Shown: positions 42,113 through 53,030, numbered from the stretch's first letter. The stretch: DNA of 64,000 nucleotides from Pseudomonas chlororaphis (GCF_000783395.1 NZ_JSFK01000001.1:248001-312000); one strand, 5' to 3'. Translations and numbers: made by a program. Notes: a model not told the origin generated them from the sequence alone.

Positions 42113-43573
42113 TCATTGCCCGACCTGAGCGGTTTGTTGCCCAGCGCCCGGGAATACGTTGCGTTTGCAGATTTTCGCTTCGACTTTCTGTGGCGCGGTG
42201 CCCGCTTCCGGGCCCTGGACTTCGACCGCCAGCAGGTTTTGCGAGGCCCAGTCTTCGTCCGTGCGCAGCTCAAAGGCGAAACGACCGTCGGTGTCGGAGG
42301 TTTCCGGTTTCTCGATCTTGATGTCCTCGTGGCGACCGTTCATGTACCAGAGGGTGGCTTGCAGGGTTTTCACCGAAGGGTCGGCGAAGCGGATGTCGAC
42401 CTGATGGCTGCTGTTCTGCAGGTTCAGGTTCTTGCTGTTGACCAGCAGTTCTTGTTTGCTGCCCGGCTTGAGCGTGGTGCTCGCGGACATTTGCGCGTCT
42501 TTGCCTTCGCAACCGTTGTCGAGAAGAGACATCATCTGGCGATAGATGGTTTCCTGGTCGAGGCGGTACAGCGGCGAGAATTCCCAGATCAGAATCTTCG
42601 GTGGAGTCTTCTGGAATTCGTCGCTACCGAGGTACTGCAACATCGAACCTTCCAGGCCACCGCCGGGGAACGCGACGTTGAGAATGTCGGCGCCGATGGC
42701 TTCTTCGAGGAAACCGGCGAAGTTGTAGTTCTTGCCGCTGTGCGAAGTACCGACGAGGGTGATTTGCGGGTTGCCGGAATCACCGAACAGATCGCCGTCA
42801 CCGGCCTCGCCCTTAGGCTCGGTGGTGAATTGATCCATGTACTGGATCGCGTAACTGGTGCCGCACAGTTGCCCAGCCATGTTGTGCAGGGTGCCGGTCT
42901 TGCCCATGCGCCCGGAGCGCTTGGTTTCGAATTCACGCTTGGGAATGTCGGCGAAGGCCGGGATCTGCTTGACCTTCTCGGCGACGATTTTCGCCGTACG
43001 CTGCGCTCCGTATGGTGTCCAGTGCTGGTCGCCACGGAAGTAGAAATCGTGGGCGGGCAGGGTGTCCGGCAGCGATTCGTTGGTCAGCGGCGACAGGTCC
43101 GGCACCACGTAACCCATCTTGGCGAAACGGCCGAGCATGGTCTTGTAGTTGCCCAGCGCTTTCTCGTAATCGAACGCGGCTTTTTCCTGCGGGTTGAGCT
43201 TGTTGCGGTTCACCAGGCCACGGGTCGGCTGGTAAACGATCACCAGTTCGACGCCTTTGGCTTTGAACGCATCGTGCAGTTGTTGCAGGCGCTTGTAGCC
43301 GGCCGGGGTGGTGTTGAACTCGGTTCGCAGGTCTTCCTGAGTGCGGAACAACCAGTCGCCTTGCGCCTGCACCAGGGTGGTGAAGTTCTGCTGATAACGC
43401 GTGGTGTAGTTCTTCGCGTCGTGTGCAGCCGGGCACAGGTTGCAGCACGGTTCGGCGCTGAACTTCGGCGGTGTCGCAGCGGCGCCTTCATCGGCGCGGG
43501 CGCCGTTGCTGGCCGCGAGAATGCCCACGGTCAGGGCCGACAGGCTGAGTAATTTGATCAAGTGTGGGTGCAT
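42113..43573 (-). CDS. algX: Alginate acetyltransferase AlgX
   Basis: A 486-residue periplasmic enzyme that places acetyl groups on polymannuronate. After the signal peptide ([20 protein letters not shown]) comes an SGNH domain with the nucleophile in [15 protein letters not shown] and the [15 protein letters not shown] motif. A C-terminal carbohydrate-binding module (residues about 350-480) contains [20 protein letters not shown]. It is part of the trans-envelope AlgK/E/G/X complex. 11 bp after algG. Confidence 0.97.
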   Translation of the reverse strand: MHPHLIKLLSLSALTVGILAASNGARADEGAAATPPKFSAEPCCNLCPAAHDAKNYTTRYQQNFTTLVQAQGDWLFRTQEDLRTEFNTTPAGYKRLQQLHDAFKAKGVELVIVYQPTRGLVNRNKLNPQEKAAFDYEKALGNYKTMLGRFAKMGYVVPDLSPLTNESLPDTLPAHDFYFRGDQHWTPYGAQRTAKIVAEKVKQIPAFADIPKREFETKRSGRMGKTGTLHNMAGQLCGTSYAIQYMDQFTTEPKGEAGDGDLFGDSGNPQITLVGTSHSGKNYNFAGFLEEAIGADILNVAFPGGGLEGSMLQYLGSDEFQKTPPKILIWEFSPLYRLDQETIYRQMMSLLDNGCEGKDAQMSASTTLKPGSKQELLVNSKNLNLQNSSHQVDIRFADPSVKTLQATLWYMNGRHEDIKIEKPETSDTDGRFAFELRTDEDWASQNLLAVEVQGPEAGTAPQKVEAKICKRNVFPGAGQQTAQVGQ

Positions 43574-43583
43574 AAAATTATCC

Positions 43584-45155
43584 TCAGTCCTGCATTTCGG
43601 TCTGGCGTTCGACAGGGTCGATCAGCACGGCTTTCTGCTGGCGCACCAGCAGGTCGAGAATTTCATCCTGGCGCTCGCCGAGGATGCCGTTGAAGCTGAT
43701 GCCGCTGGATTTGGTCGGCGCCAGCATCGACACGCGATACAGCTCGACGCTCAAGGGCGAATCGATTGACAGCGGGCCGCTGCCATTGGCCGCCAGCTCA
43801 CCGCCAACGACGATCAGCGACACTTGCGCATCGAACGGGTCGAGCTTGATGTCTCGGTCGGTGTCGGTGAGGTCTTTGATGTGGCCGTAGACGCCGGTCA
43901 GACCGTTGGCCATGGCGACGTTTTCGTAGAGGCGGATGTTCACGCTGTTACGAATGCGGATGCCGTGGCGCTTGTTGCTGATGACCTTGTTGCCCCACAG
44001 CAGGTTGTCGGCAGACTCGTAGAGCGTGATGCCGTCGGTGTGGTTCTTGTAGATCTCGTTGTAGGCAATGATGTTGTTGACGCTGTTACGGTCGATCACC
44101 AGGCCCGAGAGGTGGTTGTCGAAGCTCTTGTTGTTGAAGATGAAGCTGTCGTTGACCTCACGGGAAATAATGATCCCGTGCTTCTTCTTCGTACCGTAAA
44201 CGGTGTTCTCGGCAATGATCAGACCGTGGGAACGGTCGTGCGGGTCGATGCCGTAAACGATGTTGTCTTTGTAGGTGTTGCCCTTGACCACGAAGTCGCG
44301 GGTCTCGTAGCAGTAGAAGCCGTACCACATGTCGGAGAACTCGGAGCCGACGATCCAGCCAGTCGGTTCAGGGCGCTTGAGCACCTTGGCCATGTTCGGC
44401 GTGTACTGGGAAATACTTACCCCGTACGACTTACTATTGGCATAGCCAAAACTGGCCATTTTGCTGTTGACGATGTAGGTCTCGGTGCCACCCCAGGCGA
44501 GCAGGAACGGTCGGAATTCCTTCGGCGAACGGAAGGTCGCCGGGCCGTTTTCTTTTTCGCGCCAGCCGGTGACTTTGGTGTCACGCACGAACAACTGACC
44601 GTCGTTGACCATGAACGCACCGGCTTCTTGCGACAGGCGCAGTTCCTGGGTCTGACCGTCGATTTCGAGGATGCCTTTACGACCAACCACGATCGGCAGC
44701 TTCGACAGGTACACGCCCGGCGAGGTCTCGCTGAAATACTGCTTGGGCAGTTTCTGCGCCAGATCCTTGAGGTTCATGTAGCCGTCGTCGACGAAGATCG
44801 CTTGCGGGATGCCGTGCTGACGCACTACCCACTCGGCCATCTTGTTGTCGCCGCCGATGAAGTCCTTCAGCGCGTCTTCCTGCATCATCCGGCGCACGCT
44901 GATTTTGCCTGCTTTGCTGCGGACGATTTTCGCCGCAGCGGCTTCGGCGGTGTAGCCGGAAATGTCCGGCAGTTTCGGCGCGGCCAGGTTCAGCGCTTCG
45001 GTCGGCGCGCTGCTGACGGTGTAGGTCTTGGCTTGCTGCAGCTCTTTGGCGGTGGTCACCGGCTTAACCGGCTCCACAGTCGCGAAGGCGCTGGCGCTGG
45101 CCAGCAGCATCGCGCCGGCCAGCAGGCTGAGTGAGCCTGTCCTGGTGCTGATCAT
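43584..45155 (-). CDS. algG: Mannuronan C5-epimerase AlgG
   Basis: A 523-residue periplasmic epimerase converting D-mannuronate to L-guluronate in the polymer. Signal peptide LSLLAGAMLLASASAFATVE. A right-handed beta-helix (CASH repeats) spans about 220-450, with the catalytic NIVYGIDPHDRSHGLIIAEN. GGGAG lies before the ATG at 45155. The upstream in-frame start at 45182 overlaps the algE stop without a ribosome site. Confidence 0.96.
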   Translation of the reverse strand: MISTRTGSLSLLAGAMLLASASAFATVEPVKPVTTAKELQQAKTYTVSSAPTEALNLAAPKLPDISGYTAEAAAAKIVRSKAGKISVRRMMQEDALKDFIGGDNKMAEWVVRQHGIPQAIFVDDGYMNLKDLAQKLPKQYFSETSPGVYLSKLPIVVGRKGILEIDGQTQELRLSQEAGAFMVNDGQLFVRDTKVTGWREKENGPATFRSPKEFRPFLLAWGGTETYIVNSKMASFGYANSKSYGVSISQYTPNMAKVLKRPEPTGWIVGSEFSDMWYGFYCYETRDFVVKGNTYKDNIVYGIDPHDRSHGLIIAENTVYGTKKKHGIIISREVNDSFIFNNKSFDNHLSGLVIDRNSVNNIIAYNEIYKNHTDGITLYESADNLLWGNKVISNKRHGIRIRNSVNIRLYENVAMANGLTGVYGHIKDLTDTDRDIKLDPFDAQVSLIVVGGELAANGSGPLSIDSPLSVELYRVSMLAPTKSSGISFNGILGERQDEILDLLVRQQKAVLIDPVERQTEMQD

Positions 45156-45181
45156 GTCGGGCACTCCCTTGGCGGTTTGCA

Positions 45182-46663
45182 TCAGAAGCGCCAGATCACG
45201 TCGATGAACGCGCGGTGCATGTACGAATCAACCTGCTTGCCGTAGGCATCGCCCGGTTTGAACACACCGCCACGGAAACGCACGAGGGCCGAAGGCTCGT
45301 CGATCGACTGGCTCAACGCCGCCGGCAACAGGCCTTGCTTGAAGTACTTGGTGACGACCAGGTCCATCTCCTGACCGAGATCCTTGTTGCCGTCTTCAAG
45401 CGGCAGCGAGGTGCTGGAAAGGATCGCGCCGGTGGCGTCGTCGGTGTTGTTTTCCACCGCGTTGATGCCGTTGCTGCCCACCGGCTTATTGCCGTCGACG
45501 CGCCAGAACTTGTGGTAGATCAGGCTGGCGTCGTACTCGTCGTTGACCATCCACGAACCGAACAGGGTCGCGGTTTGCATGTTGTTCATTTCGCCACGGA
45601 AGGCTTCGCCGAAACGGTGCACCCGCGAGCGGGTACCGGTGTAGTTGGAGCGGTTGCTCTCCAGACCGTTCTGTTCGTAATCAGCGCTGGCGCGGGCATA
45701 GGCACCGCCGACTTGCCATTGCGGATCGAGGCGCAGACGCACACCGATGTCGGTGGCCCAGCCGTTGACGTCATCGCTGCGCTTGGCTTGCGCCGGGCGC
45801 GAGCCATCGGCGTTCAGCGCGTTGACCGTGTCGCGGTCACCGCTCATGCCGGTGATGCTGCCCCAGTAGTTGACGGTGTTGGTGTTGCGCCAGTTGTAGG
45901 CGTCGCTGTCGGCGGTCAGGCCGATCCAGCTGATGTCGCCATTTTCGGTCTTGTCCAGCGAGTCGCGCGGCACACCCGGCTCGGCGTAATCGAGTTTGCC
46001 GTCATCGTGGGTGTGGTGACCACGAATGCCGACCCAGTTGCCCGGCGTCCACTGATAGGCCGCATCGGCGTAGGCGTGCAGGCGATCCTTGTCTTTCGGC
46101 GCCAGCTCTTTGAGGTCGGTACGGTATTCGCTGAAGCGTTCGGCGACACCGGCGTTGGCGCGCAACAGGGTGGTGTCGAAGGTCCAGTTCAGCGCTTCGA
46201 TGTTGGTGTCGCGCCACTGGCCATCGTCATTGCGCAGACGCTGGCGACCGAACTTGAGCATCTCGCCCGGGTACGGGGTGAGGCCGCTGTAGCCGACCCA
46301 GAACTCGCGCATCGCCAAGTAGTTTTTCTTGGTTTTGCGATCACTGTTGTCGGTGGCTTGTTCACCGTCGGATTGTTGCAGGGTGTCGGTTTCGATGATG
46401 TCGGTCGAGGTCACGGCCTGGCCCATGGCGTAGGCGCTCCACGCGCCGCTTTCGCCGTAGATCCACGGACGCAGGTCGAGGCCGACGCCATTGACGTCGC
46501 CGCCGCTGGCGGTGCCGAGGTCACGGTCGTCTTCGGACTGGCCGGTGACTTTCACTTCGAGGCCGAAGTTCTTGGTTTCAGTCATCGCGGCCAGTGTCGG
46601 GCAAGACCAGATCAGCGCGAACGAAAGGCCAATACCGGCCTTCACGAATGGATTCAACTTCAT
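45182..46663 (-). CDS. algE: Alginate outer-membrane porin AlgE
   Basis: A 493-residue outer-membrane beta-barrel through which alginate leaves the cell. Signal peptide [18 protein letters not shown]; the mature start [20 protein letters not shown] and the C-terminal FIDVIWRF match known AlgE. Arginine-rich strands ([19 protein letters not shown] stretch) line the pore. The start overlaps the algK stop as ATGA. Confidence 0.96.
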   Translation of the reverse strand: MKLNPFVKAGIGLSFALIWSCPTLAAMTETKNFGLEVKVTGQSEDDRDLGTASGGDVNGVGLDLRPWIYGESGAWSAYAMGQAVTSTDIIETDTLQQSDGEQATDNSDRKTKKNYLAMREFWVGYSGLTPYPGEMLKFGRQRLRNDDGQWRDTNIEALNWTFDTTLLRANAGVAERFSEYRTDLKELAPKDKDRLHAYADAAYQWTPGNWVGIRGHHTHDDGKLDYAEPGVPRDSLDKTENGDISWIGLTADSDAYNWRNTNTVNYWGSITGMSGDRDTVNALNADGSRPAQAKRSDDVNGWATDIGVRLRLDPQWQVGGAYARASADYEQNGLESNRSNYTGTRSRVHRFGEAFRGEMNNMQTATLFGSWMVNDEYDASLIYHKFWRVDGNKPVGSNGINAVENNTDDATGAILSSTSLPLEDGNKDLGQEMDLVVTKYFKQGLLPAALSQSIDEPSALVRFRGGVFKPGDAYGKQVDSYMHRAFIDVIWRF

Positions 46664-48168
46664 AATTTTTCCTCGCCGTCTTCTTCTTGCAGGGCGTGCA
46701 GTTGCAGCGTGTTCGGGTTCAGAGCGCCACGGCTGGCTTGCTCTTGTTGCAGCAGACGCTGGGCTTCGGCCAGACGCTCGGGCGGCAATTGCGCGGCGAG
46801 GGTGGTCGCCAGCTCATCGGCTTGCGGGGTGTTTTGTGCCTTGGCCAATTGGCTGAATACGTAGGCGTTGAGCGGGTCGGGCTTGGTGCCCTTGCCTTGG
46901 GAGAACAGCTGGGCGATAGCGAAGTCGGCACTGTTCTGGCCATTGCGCGCAGCGGTCAGCAGATGGTCGAGGGCCTTCTGCGGATAGACCTTGCCCAAGT
47001 AACCACGGCGATAGATCTGGCCGAGGTAGTAGTCGGCGGCGACCTCACGGCCAACGGCTTTCTGGAAATGTTCTTCGGCGACTTTGGCGTCGGCCGGGAC
47101 CATTTTCCCTTCGTAGTAGAGCTTGCCCAGCAACAGCTCGGCGCGCGGCTGGTCGGCGGCACGGCCGTTGTCGAGGTACTTCATCATCTGGTCGACGTCA
47201 CCCAGTTCCGGGTAGTCGTAAAGCAATTGCGCGAGGGTCACCCACGACGCCGGGTAGCCTGGAGCGATCGGCTCAAGCAGCGACTGCGCGGTTTTTTCGT
47301 CGGGCTTGCCGAGGGTCGAATCGGCCAATACACGGGCCACCGAATCGACGCGCTGCGCGGTGACGGTGCCACGGCTGTAACCGGCCTGCATCTGCTTGAT
47401 CAGCTCAGCTTGTTGCTCTGGCTGCGCGCGTTTCTGGTAAACGGTGGCCAGTTCGACGTAGCAGATGTCGGTGGTGTTGAGCGCGGCTTTGCAGATTTTT
47501 TCCACGTCATCCAGGTGCTGGTCGTAGGTGCCCTGAGTGCGATACAGCAGCACTTGGGCCAGACCCGCTTCCGGATAACCGGATTTGCGCCACTGATCGA
47601 TCTGCTGCTGTGCGTTGATGTTCGGGAAGCTGTGCGGGTATTGCAGGTAGAGCATCGCCAGTGGGATCAACGTGTTGCCTTCGCCATTGGCGGCGGCTTT
47701 TTTCAGCAGGGTTTCGGCTTCGTGGTGCTCGGCTTCGGTGGAACCCGGCTTGGCCACCAGCAAGCGGCCGAGACGGGCCTGAGCGCGCGGCGAAACACTG
47801 GCGGCGGCGCGGTAAGTCGCCTCGGCCTGTTTCATTTGCGCAGGGTCGCGGCTGTCGACCTGGATGTCGGCGAGGCCGACTTGCGCCTCGCTGTAACCCA
47901 GATCGGCCAGTTGCTGATAGTTCTGCGCGGCGGTGGCGGTATCGCCACGCTTGAGCGCTTCGTTGGCCAGACGCTGATCGGGCAGGCCGGCACAACCGGC
48001 CAGACTCACCGCCAATGCCAAGGCGCACACCGTCCCCATGTAGGAGTGAGCCTGCTCGCGATGCAGGCGATGCGGTACATCAGACACACCGCGCTGATCC
48101 AATCGCTGGCAAGCCAGCTCCCACAGGGATCGCGGTGTTTTCAGGATGGGTGGAGTAGTCACAGGCAT
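46660..48168 (-). CDS. algK: Alginate export lipoprotein AlgK with REP-derived N-terminus
   Basis: An outer-membrane lipoprotein scaffold that localises AlgE. The body consists of TPR/Sel1-like repeats ([37 protein letters not shown], and so on), following a lipobox AVSLAGC and [18 protein letters not shown] as in other AlgK proteins. The N-terminus is odd: codons 11-44 are read from two inverted REP sequences (48040-48064 and 48103-48129) in frame between [10 protein letters not shown] and the hydrophobic core. Translation may begin at 48168 (GAGG just upstream, 502 residues, very long n-region) or at an ATG within the REP edge at 48039 (459 residues, weak ribosome site). Confidence 0.93.
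   Translation of the reverse strand: MPVTTPPILKTPRSLWELACQRLDQRGVSDVPHRLHREQAHSYMGTVCALALAVSLAGCAGLPDQRLANEALKRGDTATAAQNYQQLADLGYSEAQVGLADIQVDSRDPAQMKQAEATYRAAASVSPRAQARLGRLLVAKPGSTEAEHHEAETLLKKAAANGEGNTLIPLAMLYLQYPHSFPNINAQQQIDQWRKSGYPEAGLAQVLLYRTQGTYDQHLDDVEKICKAALNTTDICYVELATVYQKRAQPEQQAELIKQMQAGYSRGTVTAQRVDSVARVLADSTLGKPDEKTAQSLLEPIAPGYPASWVTLAQLLYDYPELGDVDQMMKYLDNGRAADQPRAELLLGKLYYEGKMVPADAKVAEEHFQKAVGREVAADYYLGQIYRRGYLGKVYPQKALDHLLTAARNGQNSADFAIAQLFSQGKGTKPDPLNAYVFSQLAKAQNTPQADELATTLAAQLPPERLAEAQRLLQQEQASRGALNPNTLQLHALQEEDGEEKL
48040..48129. repeat. Two REP sequences inside the 5' end of algK
   Basis: TAGGAGTGAGCCTGCTCGCG (48040-48064) and GCTGGCAAGCCAGCTCCCAC (48105-48124, core). They belong to two different REP types of this genome and are both within the algK reading frame. 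Confidence 0.85.
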
Positions 48169-48177
48169 GTCCTCGAC

Positions 48178-49347
48178 TTAAAGACCGGCAGCCATGGCTT
48201 TGTCGATCAGCCAGTTCAGGTTCGGGCCACGGTCGCTGTTCACTTCCACCGGGCGGCCGGCGAGGCTGCTGTCGAGCGGCTCGTCAGGCTGGATCTGCAC
48301 GCGGATGTCGGAGGACAGGTCGGCGCTTTTCAGGCTGGTGCTGCTGACGATCCTGCCGGTGCGGGTCTTGTCTTCGCCGGCAATCTGGAAGCTCACCGGG
48401 GTGCCCGGACGCACGTCGCCGAACTGGCGATAGGAGAAGCGCGCATCGACGGTGGCCTGGGTGTTGCGCGGTACCAGCTGGAAGATCACGTCGCCCTTGC
48501 TCGCGTATTGACCGTCAGCCACCAGTTGCTGGGCCACGGTGCAATCGCACGGCGAAGTCAGGGTGCCGGTCATTTGCTTGCCGAACAGTTCTTCAACCTT
48601 GGCCGGGGACAGTTGGTCTTCTTCCAGGTGACCTTTGAGTACATCGAGCATGCTAGTGCTGAAGGTTGCCAGGGGCGCGCCTTTTGCTGCTACGCCGTCG
48701 GACTTGACCAGACTCTGCACGGTGCCGTCGCGCGGCATGGTGATGTTCATGCCCGGTACGCTGACAAGGCCCGCCTGCGCATGGCTGACGAAGTACATGC
48801 CGTACACCGATTTGAAGATGAAACCCGCCGCAACCAGGCCGACCGCAAAAATACCGGCACTGAACGTCACTGCTTTCAGACGCCCGAACGGGGTCATGCC
48901 GCTGCCGCCGTCCTTGACCTTGCGCGCCTTGGTGAAGTTGTCGCGCTGCAGGGTTGCCAGCACTTCACCCATGCTGACGATGTCGCCGGCCAGGTGCGAA
49001 GTGATCAAGTGGCGCAGAGTGGAAATGTCCTGCGGCTCAAGGTTCTGGAACTGGCAACCGGCACGACCGGTCTGGCGGTCGAAGGAGCGCACCTGCAGTT
49101 CAACGTCCATGGCCAGGCCGAGGTTGTCGATGACGAATTGCAGGCGGGCCTTGTACACCTCGCCGATGGTCAGCGGCATTTGCCCGGCGTTGAACGCCAG
49201 ACCACCGGCGGACAGGTCGAGAACCCGTGCTTCCATTGGCGTCCGGTCGGGGCCGAAGAAACGCAGCTTGGCCGGGATTTTCACTCGGGCGTGTTGGCGC
49301 TGGGCTTCGGATTCATGCACTACGTTGGCGTTGACGGCGGTATTCAT
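48178..49347 (-). CDS. alg44: Alginate polymerase co-factor Alg44 (c-di-GMP receptor)
   Basis: A 389-residue inner-membrane protein that binds cyclic di-GMP and switches on Alg8. The PilZ domain is at about residues 15-120 (RQHARVKIPAKLRFFG and LDLSAGGLAF, the RxxxR and DxSxxG motifs). One transmembrane helix follows (TFSAGIFAVGLVAAGFIFKS, about 165), then a periplasmic HlyD-like adaptor with SPCDCTVAQQLVADGQYASK. Confidence 0.97.
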   Translation of the reverse strand: MNTAVNANVVHESEAQRQHARVKIPAKLRFFGPDRTPMEARVLDLSAGGLAFNAGQMPLTIGEVYKARLQFVIDNLGLAMDVELQVRSFDRQTGRAGCQFQNLEPQDISTLRHLITSHLAGDIVSMGEVLATLQRDNFTKARKVKDGGSGMTPFGRLKAVTFSAGIFAVGLVAAGFIFKSVYGMYFVSHAQAGLVSVPGMNITMPRDGTVQSLVKSDGVAAKGAPLATFSTSMLDVLKGHLEEDQLSPAKVEELFGKQMTGTLTSPCDCTVAQQLVADGQYASKGDVIFQLVPRNTQATVDARFSYRQFGDVRPGTPVSFQIAGEDKTRTGRIVSSTSLKSADLSSDIRVQIQPDEPLDSSLAGRPVEVNSDRGPNLNWLIDKAMAAGL

Positions 49348-49382
49348 AGGGGCGATTTCCTTGTTAATTCAATAGGGGCGGG

Positions 49383-50864
49383 TCAGACCATCATCAGCAG
49401 CACGGCGACGAAAATGCTGCCGGCGGAGAAGGTCATGGTCCGAGACGACCAGGTGTTGAACCAACGTTGAAAGCTGGCGAGATCACGGGTCAGGGAAGTG
49501 GGCTGGCGAGTCCAGGATTGTTGGTCGAGGCGGAAGAACACGTAGATCTTCACCAACGCGCCGACGATCTGGTTGTAATAAAGAATTGCCGGGTAGGCCG
49601 GGCCGATCCGGTGACCTGAGCAGGACAACAGCAAGGTCAGGATCAGGCGGGTGATGCCGATCCACAGCAGGTAAACCAGGATGAACGCGGTGCCGTATTT
49701 GAAGCTGGCGATGAGCGCCACGGTCAGGCCGAGCAACGAAGTCCACATCGATACGCGTTGGTCGAACAGCACCACCGAGGTGAACGCGCCGAGACGTTTC
49801 ACACCCAGGCCCAGCGCTCGCGAGTTCTGCCGCAGGTTGTTGCCGTACCAGCGGAACATCAGTTTGCGGCTGGCCTTGATGAAGCTCTTCTCCGGCGGGT
49901 GTTCAACGGTGTTGATCGCCGCGTCAGGCACGTAGAAGGTGTCGTAACCGAGGCGCATCAGGCTGAACCAGCTCGACTTGTCGTCGCCGGTCAAGAACTT
50001 GAAACGGCCCAGACGCCAGTGTTGCAGCGAGTCGCTTTCAACGTCGGCGATGAATTCCGGGTTGGTCACCACAGTGGCGCGGAACACCGACATACGACCG
50101 GTCATGGTCAGTACGCGTTTGGACAGGGCCATCGAGCACATGTTGATGTGACGCTGGGCGAAACGCAGCTTGTGCCATTCGCTCATGATGTAGCCGCCGC
50201 GCACTTCGCAGAATTCGTTGGTGGTCAGGCCGCCGACGTTGCCGAACAGCTGGAACCACGGCACGGTCTTGCGCACGGTGCCTTCGCCGAGCACGGTGTC
50301 GCCATCGATCACGGCCACCACGGCGCGGTCGTCCGGCAGGTGGCGGGAGATCGCGCGGAAACCGTAGGCCAGGCCATCACGTTTGCCGGTGCCGGGAATG
50401 CGCACGAAGTCGAGCTTCACGCGGTCGGGCGGATTCATCCGCGCCCACAGTGCCTTGACCAGCAGCTCATCGGACATTTCGACGATCGAGCAGACCACGG
50501 TGGTCGGCAGTTCGCAGTCGATGGCTTCACGGATCACCGAGCTGTAGACCTGCGCAGTGGTCAGCGCGTCGATACGGAAACTGGTGACCATCAGGAACAC
50601 ATGCGACGGGTCTGCCGCCTTACCCAGCTTGCGCACTTTGCGGCGCAGGTGCGGGTAAACGATGTAGAGAAAAATCATGCCACGCACAAAGTGCGTTGCA
50701 CCCATCGAGTAGCGCCAGATACCCACGGCGCCAATCAGGAAAATGAAGTCCTTCGACTCGGAGTCGAATGTGGACGTGGGCAGCATCAAGGCCAGGCCCA
50801 TCAGCAGACTGAGATAAAAAAGCCAGCCGGCTGATTGCAGAAAAAAATGTTTGAGCTTGCTCAT
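49383..50864 (-). CDS. alg8: Mannuronan synthase Alg8
   Basis: The glycosyltransferase (GT2) that polymerises GDP-mannuronate at the inner membrane. 493 residues: N-terminal helices ([20 protein letters not shown]), a cytoplasmic catalytic domain with [15 protein letters not shown] and the acceptor-site [16 protein letters not shown] region, then C-terminal helices ([20 protein letters not shown]). The start at 50864 ([10 protein letters not shown]) agrees with known Alg8; an ATG at 50873 is also possible, and the ORF extension to 50909 is not needed. Confidence 0.96.
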   Translation of the reverse strand: MSKLKHFFLQSAGWLFYLSLLMGLALMLPTSTFDSESKDFIFLIGAVGIWRYSMGATHFVRGMIFLYIVYPHLRRKVRKLGKAADPSHVFLMVTSFRIDALTTAQVYSSVIREAIDCELPTTVVCSIVEMSDELLVKALWARMNPPDRVKLDFVRIPGTGKRDGLAYGFRAISRHLPDDRAVVAVIDGDTVLGEGTVRKTVPWFQLFGNVGGLTTNEFCEVRGGYIMSEWHKLRFAQRHINMCSMALSKRVLTMTGRMSVFRATVVTNPEFIADVESDSLQHWRLGRFKFLTGDDKSSWFSLMRLGYDTFYVPDAAINTVEHPPEKSFIKASRKLMFRWYGNNLRQNSRALGLGVKRLGAFTSVVLFDQRVSMWTSLLGLTVALIASFKYGTAFILVYLLWIGITRLILTLLLSCSGHRIGPAYPAILYYNQIVGALVKIYVFFRLDQQSWTRQPTSLTRDLASFQRWFNTWSSRTMTFSAGSIFVAVLLMMV

Positions 50865-50893
50865 CAACGTCATCCGAAGGTAAGGGAGGCTGC

Positions 50894-50928
50894 AAGCTCC
50901 GAGCTGCAAGTACTGCAGCTCGGAGCTT
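50894..50928. repeat. Perfect hairpin between algD and alg8
   Basis: Fifteen-base perfect arms, AAGCTCCGAGCTGCA and TGCAGCTCGGAGCTT, with loop AGTAC, in the algD-alg8 gap. No T run follows on the minus strand, so it looks like a stabilising or attenuating RNA hairpin, or an inserted repeat, and not a full terminator. Confidence 0.75.
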
Positions 50929-50944
50929 GTCGCTTAGGTCTGCA

Positions 50945-52261
50945 TTACCAGCAGATACCCTCGGTGCGCGTACCGGCGTCGGTGGCTTTGGCCATGAAAC
51001 CGACCAGGTCGATGACCTGCTTGCCGTGCGGCGCTTGCTGCGCCAACGGGCGGAACTTCTCGTCGCGGTTGCCGAGGATGATCACGTCGGAGTTGTCGAT
51101 CACCGAATCGAAGTCCGCGTTGAGCAGCGACGAAACGTGCGGGATTTTCGACTCGATGTAGTCTTTGTTCGCGCCGTGAACACGGGCGTACTCGACGTTG
51201 CTGTCGTAGATGCTCAGGTCGTAACCCTTGCCGATCAGCATCTCGGCCAGTTCCACCAGCGGGCTTTCGCGCAGGTCGTCGGTGCCGGCCTTGAAGCTCA
51301 GGCCGAGCAGGGCGACTTTGCGTTTGTCGTGGCTTTCAACGATGTCGAAGGCGTTCTGCACTTGCGATTCGTTGCTGCGCATCAGCGAGTTGAGCAGCGG
51401 CGCTTCGACGTCCAGCGAACCGGCGCGGTAGGTCAGGGCACGCACGTCTTTCGGCAGGCACGAACCGCCGAAGGCGAAGCCCGGGCGCATGTAGTACTGG
51501 GACAGGTTGAGGGTCTTGTCCTGGCAGACCACTTCCATCACTTCCCGGCCATCGACACCGACCGCTTTGGCGATGTTGCCGATCTCGTTGGCGAAGGTCA
51601 CTTTGGTCGCGTGCCAAACGTTGCAGGTGTACTTGATCATCTCGGCAACGGCGATGTCCTTACGGATGATCGGTGCGTCGAGTTCTTCGTACAGCGATTG
51701 CAGAACGTCGCCCGAGGCCTTGTCGAACTCGCCGATAACGGTCATCGGTGGCAGGTCGTAGTCGGCGATCGCGGTGGATTCGCGCAGGAACTCAGGGTTG
51801 ACCGCAACGCCGAAGTCGACGCCAGCCTTCTTGCCCGAACAGTCTTCAAGAATCGGGATCACCACGTTGGCAACAGTGCCCGGCAGCACGGTGCTGCGCA
51901 CGACGATGGTGTGGCGAGTGGTTTTTTCACGCAGAACAAAACCGATCTCGCGGCATACCGCTTCGATGTAGTTCAGTTCGAGGTCGCCGTTCTTTTTGCT
52001 CGGCGTGCCGACGCAGATCATCGACAGGTCGGTGTCGCGAATCGCCTCGGCGAAGTTGGTCGTGCCACGCAGACGACCGGTCTGAATGCCCTGTTGCAGA
52101 AGTTCGCCCAGGCCCGGTTCTACAATCGGCGATTTGCCGGCGTTGATCATGTCGATCTTGTCTTTGGCAACATCGACGCCAACTACGTCATGGCCCCGTG
52201 CAGACAGGCAACCGGCACATACTGCGCCAACGTAACCCAAACCAAATATGCTGATGCGCAT
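50945..52261 (-). CDS. algD: GDP-mannose 6-dehydrogenase AlgD
   Basis: NAD-dependent, four-electron oxidation of GDP-mannose to GDP-mannuronate, the committed step of alginate synthesis. 438 residues: Rossmann start MRISIFGLGYVGAVCAGCLS, catalytic cysteine in FAFGGSCLPKDVRALTYR, and a C-terminal nucleotide-binding domain (ALLGLSFKAGTDDLRESPLV). First gene of the twelve-gene operon and the main point of control. Confidence 0.98.
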   Translation of the reverse strand: MRISIFGLGYVGAVCAGCLSARGHDVVGVDVAKDKIDMINAGKSPIVEPGLGELLQQGIQTGRLRGTTNFAEAIRDTDLSMICVGTPSKKNGDLELNYIEAVCREIGFVLREKTTRHTIVVRSTVLPGTVANVVIPILEDCSGKKAGVDFGVAVNPEFLRESTAIADYDLPPMTVIGEFDKASGDVLQSLYEELDAPIIRKDIAVAEMIKYTCNVWHATKVTFANEIGNIAKAVGVDGREVMEVVCQDKTLNLSQYYMRPGFAFGGSCLPKDVRALTYRAGSLDVEAPLLNSLMRSNESQVQNAFDIVESHDKRKVALLGLSFKAGTDDLRESPLVELAEMLIGKGYDLSIYDSNVEYARVHGANKDYIESKIPHVSSLLNADFDSVIDNSDVIILGNRDEKFRPLAQQAPHGKQVIDLVGFMAKATDAGTRTEGICW

Positions 52262-53030
52262 CGCAATTACCTCTGTATATATCAGACCTTAGAAGGCCGG
52301 AGTTAATGGTGTTCAGCGTTCATTAGTGCACTCGAAAGTGCGGCTTACAGGCGCCACAATGCCGTGTGCAGGCATACTAAGTTTCGAGTGTCTAAATAAG
52401 TGCACTCAAGATGTGCGCAACCAGGCCTTGTTGTTATGACTTGCCCTGTTATGCAGCCGATCTTCTTTGTGGAAGACTCTTGTGCAATCGTCTTGCGCGC
52501 TCGATGTCGGGATGAAGGTCCCGTAAATCAAGCGGTTGGGTGCTCAGGCGAGCACGTTTATAAGGGCGCGGCCATGGCCTTTGTAGGGGATATTAATGGT
52601 GCGTATCTCCTGTCCATCGTCTGTTTTGAGACTAGTTAGTCATCCAGGCAAGTTGCTGTGACAACTTGGTTACATGGCTATCTGCTCTGCGTAAGTTATC
52701 TCGTACAAACTCGGCGAGAATCGTTACCGGTGGTATGAGCTATGCATTCGGACGAAGTTCCTGTCCGCTCATCGCGAAATCTGAAATTTCTTGAAATATT
52801 GTCAGAGATGGCACTAGTCTCAATTTGATAGCACTTTCGTTTTCGACCTTTAATAACAGGCGAAAAATCACGTTAGATAGTTTTGTGCCACTACGGTGAA
52901 AAAATTTAGGTGCCACTACTGAAAAAAATGATCAGTGTCGAGTGAAACTAATCTTAGAAAAGACAGGGAGGTTTTTCTGGCGCCAGTAAAATGGCGAAAT
53001 GTAGCGAGGGTTTTTTGACATCGTGCGAGC
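52262..53030 (-). promoter_or_regulatory. Long algD upstream region
   Basis: About 770 bp without a convincing gene, more AT-rich than the surroundings and typical of the long regulatory region of algD. It holds the AlgU-like promoter at 52734-52760 and a pair of 20-bp direct repeats (GTGCCACTAC plus a following A-rich run) at 52885-52906 and 52910-52930. I could not find clear AlgR boxes by eye. Confidence 0.6.
52734..52760 (-). promoter_or_regulatory. Candidate AlgU (sigma-22) promoter of algD
   Basis: GAACTT (52755-52760), 16-bp spacer and TCATA (52734-52738) read on the minus strand, close to the AlgU consensus GAACTT-N16/17-TCTGA. The context GGAACTTC equals my memory of the P. aeruginosa algD -35 region. 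Transcription from here would give a leader of about 465 nt. Confidence 0.65.

Noticed and set aside
46687..49470. 927-residue open frame on the plus strand opposite algK and alg44
   Set aside because: Antisense to two certain genes; long shadow frames are common in high-GC DNA, and the composition is not protein-like.
52400..52639. 79-residue ORF in the algD upstream region
   Set aside because: No ribosome site, cysteine-rich random composition, and it would overlap the expected algD leader.
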